Assembly: GCA_031551045.1 (NCBI GenBank)
Contig: JAVBOD010000095.1
Location: forward strand, 1-5,091
DNA: 5,091 nucleotides
Direction: 5' to 3'
Source: JAVBOD01 sp031551045
GTDB taxonomy: Bacteria; Bacteroidota; Bacteroidia; Bacteroidales; UBA932
This document shows, piece after piece, positions 1 to 4,884 of this stretch; position 1 is the first letter of the stretch; each line of letters opens with the position of its first letter. A model generated the notes under the pieces. That model made no database searches, was not told the DNA's origin, and worked only from the letters and a program-made list of their open reading frames with translations. Made by a program: the position numbers and the translations under genes.

Positions 1-1266
1 CGTAAATTCTGGCAATTTCCTTGGCGATATAAAGAATCCGCTGCATTTGTCGGAGGGCTTGTGGTTGTAGGATTTATGTTGCAGTTGTTGTTGGGCTCAT
101 TTGACTTCGCTTTGCTGCAAGGACCGGTAAATATTATTTCAGGCGGATTTATTATTTTCTTATTGCTGCTGTTTTCGCTTAAACGTAAAAATCCGCTTTA
201 CCTGTGGTTTTCGGGTGTTCCTTTAGCTGTTACGCTAATTTGCGCCTTGGTAATTTTAGGGATTATCATGGGCTTGACGCCACAGGAAAAAACAGATTGC
301 TTTGCTATCGCTCGCAATGACGAAGGCATAAACCTTCCTTCCCGATTGGGTTTTACGCGCATGACCTCCGCCTGGCCTTTTGTGTTGGTGTATTTTATTA
401 CCTTGCTTTCATTGGGCGCTTTAATTTTCCGTCGTTTGTTTTCTTTCCGTTTAAAAGATTACGCTTTCTATTTAAATCATATCGGCCTTTGGCTTTTGCT
501 TTTTGCTGCCGGCCTGGGAGCCGCAGATATCAAGCGTTACGTGATGCACATCCGCGAAGGCGAAACAGAATGGCGGGTCTATAACGATCAAAACGAAGTG
601 CTCGACTTGCCCGTGGCTATTGAACTCAACGATTTTTATATGGAAGAATATCCGCCGCTGCTAACCGTTGTCGACAGAGAAACCGGCGCGGTGCAGCCCG
701 AAAACAAACCGGAATACTTTCATATTGATGAGAAACAACGAGAAGGAAACATTAATGGTTGGCATATCTCGCTGAAAAAATATCTTCACGAAGCAGTGCG
801 CAACAGCGACAGCACTTATCACGAAGTACACATGCCGGGCGCATCGCCGGCCGCAGAAATCGAAATGCGGAATGCAAAATCCGGTGTACAAAAAGAAGGC
901 TGGGTGTGTGCAGGAAACCTATCGCAATTATATAAAGTGCTGAATTTAGATGAACAATACTGTGTGGCCATGACGCGTCCTGAACCCAAACGCTTTGTAT
1001 CGGACATCAACGTTTATATGGAAGATGGACGAAAGGGACATACGTTGCTCGAAGTCAATAAGCCGTATAAAATCGGACATTGGATGTTGTATCAATACGG
1101 GTATGATAACGAGGCCGGAAAATTATCGACTTACAGCAGTATCGAATTGGTGTACGACCCGTGGGTAATTCCCGTTTACATCGGCATTATTTTATTGGCT
1201 TGCGGTTCGGTGTGTATGTTCTGGAGCGGCAATAGAAAGAAGGAGGCGAATGATGACGTGGAATGA
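1..1266 (+). CDS. resB: Cytochrome c biogenesis protein ResB/Ccs1 family, 5' end missing
   Basis: This is the membrane partner of CcsA in System II cytochrome c maturation; the pair delivers haem and holds apocytochrome on the outer face of the inner membrane. The frame is open to the left edge (first residues RKFWQFPWRYKESAAF), so the true start lies upstream and the GTG at 61 is not the start. Counting from base 1 there are 421 residues. Predicted helices lie near 15-35, 41-60, 68-91, 121-143 and 152-174, followed by a periplasmic domain of about 200 residues (about 175-385) and a last helix near 389-412. A histidine (FYLNHIGLWL) sits in the helix before the periplasmic domain, a plausible haem-related position. 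The stop overlaps ccsA by 17 bases, so translation is probably coupled. Residues 98-107 (TDCFAIARND) look like a repeat-derived insertion in a predicted periplasmic loop. The family call is by sequence resemblance and by the ccsA neighbour; homologues in this phylum often follow nrfHA (inference). Confidence 0.88.
   Translation, partial: RKFWQFPWRYKESAAFVGGLVVVGFMLQLLLGSFDFALLQGPVNIISGGFIIFLLLLFSLKRKNPLYLWFSGVPLAVTLICALVILGIIMGLTPQEKTDCFAIARNDEGINLPSRLGFTRMTSAWPFVLVYFITLLSLGALIFRRLFSFRLKDYAFYLNHIGLWLLLFAAGLGAADIKRYVMHIREGETEWRVYNDQNEVLDLPVAIELNDFYMEEYPPLLTVVDRETGAVQPENKPEYFHIDEKQREGNINGWHISLKKYLHEAVRNSDSTYHEVHMPGASPAAEIEMRNAKSGVQKEGWVCAGNLSQLYKVLNLDEQYCVAMTRPEPKRFVSDINVYMEDGRKGHTLLEVNKPYKIGHWMLYQYGYDNEAGKLSTYSSIELVYDPWVIPVYIGIILLACGSVCMFWSGNRKKEANDDVE
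291..322. repeat. Half copy of the CGTCATTGCGAG palindromic element, inside resB
   Basis: Bases 290-302 (AAACAGATTGCTT) are identical to 1752-1764, and 311-322 (CTCGCAATGACG) are identical to 1782-1793, which together form the right half of the element in ccsA. The stretch between these blocks is 8 bases here and 17 in ccsA, a difference of exactly three codons. No left half (CGTCATTGCGAG or CGAAGCAATCT) is present upstream. The element is read in the same frame as in ccsA, giving TDCF...RND in both. It lies between the third and fourth predicted helices. Whether it inserted as a half or lost its left arm cannot be told from this window. Confidence 0.75.
1241..1246 (+). promoter_or_regulatory. 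Shine-Dalgarno sequence for ccsA
   Basis: AGGAGG lies inside the end of resB, 3 bases before the ATG at 1250 and 6 bases before the ATG at 1253. The longer spacing suits the second ATG better, so the real start could be 1253 (one residue shorter). Such a strong site is uncommon in this phylum and may secure reinitiation across the gene overlap. Confidence 0.55.
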
Positions 1267-2101
1267 TTTGTTTTTCTTTGCCGTGCCGACCATCGCGTTA
1301 TGGCTAAGCGCCGGAATAGCTGTTTGCACAAAAGTAAACCGCCGGATAGTCGATGCGCTGATGATAGCAGGCATGCTCGCTTTTGCCGTGTTTATTGCCG
1401 GTTTATGGATAGGGCAGGAGCGCCCGCCCATGCGCACGATGGGCGAAACGAGGTTGTGGTATTCCTTGTTTCTCTCGCTGGTGGGCTTTATTATTTACAA
1501 ACATTGGAAATACGACTGGCTGCTTTCGTTCAGCAGTTTGGTAGCGTGTGTTTTTGTCTGTATCAATATTTTCAAGCCCGAAATACACTCCAAAAACCTG
1601 ATGCCGGCTCTGCAGAGTTACTGGTTTGTGCCACATGTAACGGTGTATATTCTTTCGTATGCCATGTTTGGAGCGGCGACTATTGCGGCTGTTATTCAGT
1701 TGCGCAATTTAGCCCGTCATTGCGAGCACAGCGAAGCAATCTCAGCCAATGAAACAGATTGCTTCGTCCTCGTTCCTCGTCCTCGCAATGACGCAGACAA
1801 AACTCTATACCGCTTAATGGATAACCTTGTTTATATCGGTTTCGGATTGCTGATGTTGGGCATGCTCATGGGTTGTGTGTGGGCAAAAGAAGCGTGGGGG
1901 CATTATTGGTCGTGGGATCCGAAAGAAACGTGGGCTTTTGTTACCGCTGCGGCATATCTTGTGTATATTCATGTACGGTTAAAAAAATATCATTCCAAAT
2001 TTGCCTTGTGGATATTACCCATTGCCTTTGTACTGTTGATGATTACATGGATAGGTGTAAATTATCTTCCTGCGGCGCAAAACAGCATTCACACGTATTA
2101 A
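1250..2101 (+). CDS. ccsA: Cytochrome c biogenesis protein CcsA (WWD family)
   Basis: This is the haem-handling subunit of System II cytochrome c maturation, working with ResB to present haem to apocytochromes outside the inner membrane. The 283 residues give about eight predicted helices (near 8-27, 34-53, 70-86, 90-107, 129-150, 192-211, 228-244 and 251-272). The diagnostic WWD segment is WGHYWSWDPKETWAF at 216-230, on the periplasmic side. His129 (WFVPHV) and His281 (SIHTY) sit at the periplasmic ends of helices, as expected for the conserved haem ligands flanking the WWD domain. The loop between helices 5 and 6, predicted cytosolic, contains residues 156-182 encoded by a palindromic repeat; family sequence resumes at LYRLMDNLVYIGFG. 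The catalytic parts are intact, so the gene is probably functional. The start overlaps resB by 17 bases behind AGGAGG, so the two are cotranscribed. No clear terminator follows. Confidence 0.93.
   Translation: MMTWNDLFFFAVPTIALWLSAGIAVCTKVNRRIVDALMIAGMLAFAVFIAGLWIGQERPPMRTMGETRLWYSLFLSLVGFIIYKHWKYDWLLSFSSLVACVFVCINIFKPEIHSKNLMPALQSYWFVPHVTVYILSYAMFGAATIAAVIQLRNLARHCEHSEAISANETDCFVLVPRPRNDADKTLYRLMDNLVYIGFGLLMLGMLMGCVWAKEAWGHYWSWDPKETWAFVTAAAYLVYIHVRLKKYHSKFALWILPIAFVLLMITWIGVNYLPAAQNSIHTY
1715..1793. repeat. 79-base nested palindromic element inserted in frame in ccsA
   Basis: The outer arms are perfect 12-mers: CGTCATTGCGAG at 1715-1726 and CTCGCAATGACG at 1782-1793. The inner arms are perfect 11-mers: CGAAGCAATCT at 1732-1742 and AGATTGCTTCG at 1756-1766, around a 13-base loop. 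The right spacer (1767-1781) is longer than the left (1727-1731) and contains a short duplication of TCCTCGT-like units. Read in the ccsA frame it encodes residues 156-182 (RHCEHSEAIS...RPRNDA) without a stop. A second forward frame is also open, while the third meets TGA near the middle. The same CGTCATTGCGAG/GAAGCAATC motif is, to my knowledge, dispersed in several bacterial genomes and resembles Rickettsia palindromic elements in its habit of entering coding sequence. No transposase is encoded. Confidence 0.9.
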
Positions 2102-2103
2102 AA

Positions 2104-2244
2104 ATGGGTAGAGGAATGAATCTCCGCAAGCAATTGTTTAAAAGATTTGACAAATTTTTGAAATTTGTCAAATCTAAGCAGTCATCCAATCCGAATAGAA
2201 TTCTGAAAACTACCTTAGGAATAGTGCTAATAGAAATGATATAA
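2104..2244 (+). CDS. Possible small ORF (46 codons) upstream of ygbA
   Basis: An ATG at 2104, or more likely 2116 behind GAGG, opens a frame that ends at TAA 2242-2244 and overlaps the ygbA start (TAATG). The product would be basic (MNLRKQLFKRFDKFLKFVK at its start) and resembles no family I know. The central part is encoded by the 33-base palindrome, which argues that the reading frame is incidental. It could act as a leader whose translation is coupled to ygbA, or it could be noise created by an insertion that moved the original ygbA start. Confidence that it is a real protein gene is low. Confidence 0.2.
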   Translation: MGRGMNLRKQLFKRFDKFLKFVKSKQSSNPNRILKTTLGIVLIEMI

Positions 2245-2255
2245 TGAATCTCCGC
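2116..2255 (+). repeat. Direct repeat of the ygbA start region
   Basis: ATGAATCTCCGC occurs at 2116-2127 and again at 2244-2255, 128 bases apart. With one mismatch the match extends to 16 bases (AATGAATCTCCGC followed by A or G, then AG). Both copies begin with an ATG that opens a reading frame (MNLRKQ and MNLREK). Only the first copy has a Shine-Dalgarno-like GAGG directly upstream. This looks like a duplication of the ygbA start flanking an inserted segment. Confidence 0.6.
2143..2175. repeat. Perfect 15-bp inverted repeat between ccsA and ygbA
   Basis: AGATTTGACAAATTT at 2143-2157 and AAATTTGTCAAATCT at 2161-2175 are exact reverse complements around the 3-base loop TTG. The stem is AT-rich and no T tract follows on either strand, so it is a poor intrinsic terminator. 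It could be an operator, an mRNA hairpin in the ygbA leader, or the core of a small inserted element bounded by the direct repeat at 2116 and 2244. Confidence 0.75.
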
Positions 2256-2561
2256 GAGAAAAATACCGTTTCAAAAATGATTCACATTTACTGTCGTTCC
2301 AAGCACGGCACACAAAGCACGCTTTGCGACGATTGTTTGCAATTGGAAAAATATGCCCACACACGTTTGGAACATTGTACATTCGGCGAAGATAAACCGG
2401 TTTGCAAACATTGCTCCGTTCATTGCTACAAGCCGGAATATAAAGAACAAATAAAAGAAGTCATGCGCTTTGCAGGCCCGCGAATGCTGTTCTATCATCC
2501 GGCGGATGCGCTCAGGCATTTGTGGAAGAGAATACGAAATAAATGCAATGTATTTCTCTAA
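2244..2561 (+). CDS. ygbA: YgbA-type nitrous oxide-stimulated promoter family protein
   Basis: This 105-residue protein matches the small cysteine-rich YgbA family (Pfam 'nitrous oxide-stimulated promoter'). Family hallmarks are MIHIYCRSKHG at 12-22, LCDDC at 27-31, the C45-T-F-G-E-DKPVCKHC segment to residue 57, HCYKPEYKEQIKEVMRFAGP at 60-79, and a C-terminal PRMLFYHP..ALRHL. Cysteines at 17, 28, 31, 45, 54, 57 and 61 could bind a metal or Fe-S cluster (inference). The biochemical role is poorly defined; E. coli ygbA is known to be under the NO-responsive repressor NsrR. Location after cytochrome c maturation genes fits nitrite/NO metabolism. The ATG at 2244 overlaps the stop of the preceding small frame (TAATG) and has no Shine-Dalgarno. 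The conserved domain starts near residue 6, so the Met at residue 12 (2277) is a less likely start. Confidence 0.88.
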   Translation: MNLREKNTVSKMIHIYCRSKHGTQSTLCDDCLQLEKYAHTRLEHCTFGEDKPVCKHCSVHCYKPEYKEQIKEVMRFAGPRMLFYHPADALRHLWKRIRNKCNVFL

Positions 2562-2611
2562 TTTTATTAAGAGGTCGTTTATATATAATGATTCATTTTA
2601 AACGAATAGAA

Positions 2612-2690
2612 CAGGCTGTAGGCCTGAAATATCATAGCGTAGGGCAACGTGAAACGACGCCCTACGCTATGAGCTATTACCACTTCGTGG
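2612..2690. repeat. Cluster of three hairpins, REP-like, between ygbA and the ABM gene
   Basis: The main hairpin has perfect 14-bp arms, TCATAGCGTAGGGC at 2632-2645 and GCCCTACGCTATGA at 2659-2672, around a 13-base loop that can pair again (CGT 2648-2650 with ACG 2654-2656). It is flanked by a 5-bp hairpin (CAGGC 2612-2616 / GCCTG 2622-2626) and a 4-bp one (CCAC 2680-2683 / GTGG 2687-2690). The main stem is GC-rich compared with the surrounding spacer. It could end the ygbA transcript, although no U tract follows. The nested, compact layout is more like a dispersed REP-type element. Confidence 0.7.
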
Positions 2691-2724
2691 CGCAAGATGC
2701 ATTTGAAAATAAAAATTAGTTGAT

Positions 2725-3039
2725 ATGTTTGCTGAAACTCCGCAACCGCCTTATTATGCCGTTATCTTTACGTCTGTCAGAACAGAGAGCGACAATGGTT
2801 ATTCCGCAATAGCCCAACGCATGGTAAAGCTTGCATCCATGCAAGACGGATTCTTGGGAGCGGAATCGGCCCGGGAAGAGATTGGCATCACCGTTTCGTA
2901 CTGGCGCGATTTGGACGCTATCAAAAAATGGAAAGAAAATGTTGAACACATGGCAGCACAGGAAAAAGGACGTTCCGAATGGTATAAGGCATTCAAGACA
3001 CGTGTTGCCCTTGTGGAGCGGGATAATAGTTTTGGATAA
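2725..3039 (+). CDS. Antibiotic biosynthesis monooxygenase-fold (ABM) family protein
   Basis: This 104-residue protein has the layout of a single-domain ABM-fold protein of the dimeric alpha-beta ferredoxin-like type. The first strand is YYAVIFTSVRTE (10-21), the helix NGYSAIAQRMVKLASMQDGFLG holds the family's 'Q-x-GF-LG' turn (about 40-45), strand GITVSYWRDLDAIKKWK (53-69) carries the typical S-Y-W, and H74 starts the following HMAAQEKGRSEWYKAF helix. The subgroup resembles YqjZ-like proteins; substrate and catalytic activity are unknown, and members act on quinones, haem or other small aromatics. The start with MFAETPQPPYYAV matches the usual N-terminus of this subgroup. It is separated from ygbA by 163 bases of hairpins, so is probably its own unit. 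An NsrR-like half-site (AAGATGCATTT, 2694-2704) lies just upstream. Confidence 0.85.
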   Translation: MFAETPQPPYYAVIFTSVRTESDNGYSAIAQRMVKLASMQDGFLGAESAREEIGITVSYWRDLDAIKKWKENVEHMAAQEKGRSEWYKAFKTRVALVERDNSFG

Positions 3040-3124
3040 AATTTTGTGGAGTTATATAAAAGTATTTGGGAACTTCATTCTTGCGATAAATTGCAAACGG
3101 CATATAATCCTACTAATGTTTATA

Positions 3125-3178
3125 CCATGGGTTGCGCTTCGCTTACCCGCGGATATTAAAATTTAGTCGTTTCGCGAC
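3125..3178. repeat. REP-like imperfect hairpins upstream of the ABC-F gene
   Basis: CCATGGGT at 3125-3132 pairs with ACCCGCGG at 3145-3152, with one mismatch and one wobble, and GCG 3134-3136 with CGC 3140-3142 forms an inner stem. The phrase 'GGGTtgcgcttcgcttACCC' is of a type I have seen repeatedly in intergenic regions of this phylum. A second short hairpin follows: GTCG 3166-3169 with CGAC 3175-3178. The remaining spacer from 3040 to 3124 shows no recognisable feature. The hairpins may help to end the ABM transcript. Confidence 0.5.
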
Positions 3179-3220
3179 AATACAAATGCAAATTGAACTC
3201 ACTCATTGCATAAAGTACAA

Positions 3221-3250
3221 ATTGCACCAATTTTTATTTTGCTATCTTTG
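3221..3250 (+). promoter_or_regulatory. Bacteroidota-type promoter of the ABC-F gene
   Basis: TATCTTTG at 3243-3250 is an exact match to the TAnnTTTG -7 element recognised by the primary sigma factor of this phylum. ATTG at 3221-3224 lies 18 bases upstream and fits the TTG-like -33 element. The transcript would begin around 3256-3258, leaving a leader of only about a dozen AT-rich bases before the ATG at 3270, without a Shine-Dalgarno. Confidence 0.75.
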
Positions 3251-3269
3251 CAGCCTTTTTTGAAAATTT

Positions 3270-4880
3270 ATGATCACAGTAGATAATTTGGCCATTCAGT
3301 TTGGCAAACGCACATTGTTTCAGGAAGTGAATTTGAAATTTACTGCCGGTAATTGCTATGGCATTATTGGTGCTAACGGGGCGGGGAAATCGACTTTCTT
3401 ACGGCTGCTGAGCGGCGATTTGGATGCTACACGCGGCAATGTGTCGTTCGGTCCCGGCGAGCGCTTGTCGGTGTTGAAGCAAGACCACTTCGAGTTCGAC
3501 GAATATACGGCGCTCGACACGGTAATGATGGGACATACCAAGCTATGGAAGGTAAAAAGCGAGAAAGATGCGCTTTACTTGAAAGAAGATTTTTCTGATG
3601 AAGATGGTATTCACGCTTCAGAACTCGAAGCGGAGTTTGCCGAAATGAATGGTTGGGATGCCGAAAGCAATGCCGCTGCCTTGCTGAGCGGATTAGGGAT
3701 CAAGGAAAATCTGCACGGTATGCTGATGAAAGACATCAGTGCGAAAGAGAAAGTGCGCATTTTGCTGGCACGCGCGCTGTTTGGTAAGCCCGAGAACCTG
3801 CTGCTCGACGAGCCGACCAACGACTTGGATATAGAAACGGTCATGTGGTTGGAAAATTATTTAGCCAATTATGAAAACACGGTGCTGGTGGTGTCGCACG
3901 ACCGTCACTTTCTCGATGCCGTGAGTACTCATACGGTGGACATCGATTTCGGCAAAGTAAAAATCTATGCCGGTAATTATTCGTTCTGGTACGAGTCGAG
4001 CCAATTGGCGTTGCGTCAACAACAGCAGCAGAATAAGAAAAACGAAGACCGCCGAAAGGAATTGCTCGAATTCATACAACGATTTAGCGCCAACGTGGCT
4101 AAGTCGCGGCAGGCAACCAGTCGCCGGAAGATGCTCGAAAAGCTGAATGTGGAGGAAATAGAAGCATCGACACGTAAATATCCTGCCATTATTTTTACGC
4201 CGGAGCGCGAAGCAGGCGACAAAATTCTCGATGTGCACGGGCTGAGCAAAAGTATAGACGGCGAGTTACTGTTTAAAGACGTAACGTTCGAAGTAGCGAA
4301 GAATGATAAAATAGCGTTCCTTTCGCGCGACCCGCGTGCCATGACGGCTTTCTTCGAAATCATCAACGAACAGATGAAAGCCGATGCCGGACATTTCCAA
4401 TGGGGACAAACTATTACGTCGGCATACCTGCCATTGGATAATTCGTCATTTTTCGAGAATAACCTGGCTATTTTCGATTGGCTGTGCCAATTTTCCAACG
4501 ATACGACCGAAATATTTATCCGCGGTTACTTGGGCAAAATGCTGTTTACCGGCGAAGAAGTTTACAAGAAAGTAAATGTGCTATCCGGCGGCGAGAAAAT
4601 GCGTTGCATGATTGCCCGCATGATGTTGAGAAACGCCAATGTAATGGTGCTCGACGCGCCGATGAATCACTTGGATTTGGAGACTATCCAATCGTTCAAC
4701 AACACGTTGAAAGCGTTTAAAGGCACGCTGCTGTTTGCTTCGCACGACCACGAGTTTATCAGTTCCGTGTGTAATCGCATCATAGAACTCACACCCAACG
4801 GTGTTATCGACAAAATGATGGATTATGATGATTATATCGTGGATGAAAAAGTGAAAGCGCTTCGGGAGAAGATGTATTAG
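3270..4880 (+). CDS. ykpA: ABC-F family ATPase, YkpA/YbiT type
   Basis: This is a soluble tandem ABC protein of 536 residues without membrane segments, of the ABC-F class that acts on ribosomes (translation factors or antibiotic protection). NBD1 has Walker A GANGAGKST (34-42), Q-loop Gln71, Walker B LLLDEPTNDLD with Glu181, and H-loop His210. The charged linker (about 240-310, with QQQQQNKKNEDRRKELLEF and KSRQATSRRKMLEKL) is the P-site interaction motif region. NBD2 (about 318-510) has an intact LSGGEK (438-443) and His492. Its Walker A position reads SRDPRAMTA (352-360), with Met358 in place of lysine, and Walker B reads LDAPMNHLD with Ala463 in place of the catalytic glutamate. The NBD1 signature is also altered (ISAKEK, 156-161). 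Length equals the family norm. A degenerate NBD2 Walker A is, from memory, shared by YkpA-like relatives, so this subgroup is closer than E. coli YbiT. It appears monocistronic with its own promoter. The exact ribosomal role is not known. Confidence 0.93.
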   Translation: MITVDNLAIQFGKRTLFQEVNLKFTAGNCYGIIGANGAGKSTFLRLLSGDLDATRGNVSFGPGERLSVLKQDHFEFDEYTALDTVMMGHTKLWKVKSEKDALYLKEDFSDEDGIHASELEAEFAEMNGWDAESNAAALLSGLGIKENLHGMLMKDISAKEKVRILLARALFGKPENLLLDEPTNDLDIETVMWLENYLANYENTVLVVSHDRHFLDAVSTHTVDIDFGKVKIYAGNYSFWYESSQLALRQQQQQNKKNEDRRKELLEFIQRFSANVAKSRQATSRRKMLEKLNVEEIEASTRKYPAIIFTPEREAGDKILDVHGLSKSIDGELLFKDVTFEVAKNDKIAFLSRDPRAMTAFFEIINEQMKADAGHFQWGQTITSAYLPLDNSSFFENNLAIFDWLCQFSNDTTEIFIRGYLGKMLFTGEEVYKKVNVLSGGEKMRCMIARMMLRNANVMVLDAPMNHLDLETIQSFNNTLKAFKGTLLFASHDHEFISSVCNRIIELTPNGVIDKMMDYDDYIVDEKVKALREKMY

Positions 4881-4884
4881 TCCA

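Noticed and set aside
61..1266. GTG at 61 as the start of the ResB protein.
   Set aside because: The frame is open without a stop to base 1 and the extra residues (FWQFPWRYKES) read as the natural cytosolic N-terminus before the first helix, so the gene is cut by the window edge.
1300..1752. A long open frame inside ccsA on the plus strand, and long frames opposite the ABC-F gene (3861-4238 and 4016-4498).
   Set aside because: They overlap well-recognised genes in other frames, have no family resemblance and no independent ribosome site or promoter.
1715..1793. The ccsA palindrome as evidence of a pseudogene or an internal terminator.
   Set aside because: The frame continues through it, all conserved CcsA motifs follow, and no T tract follows the stem.
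2576..2604. CGTTTA/TAAACG inverted repeat (7 bp as TCGTTTA/TAAACGA) just after ygbA.
   Set aside because: The loop of about 17 bases and the short AT-rich arms make chance likely; not listed as a terminator.
2702..2731. TTTG at 2702-2705 and TATGTTTG at 2724-2731 with an 18-base spacer match the phylum's promoter consensus in front of the ABM gene.
   Set aside because: The -7 element overlaps the ATG at 2725 and transcription would begin inside the gene, while the N-terminal MFAETPQPPYYAV looks genuine. A chance match in AT-rich sequence is more likely.
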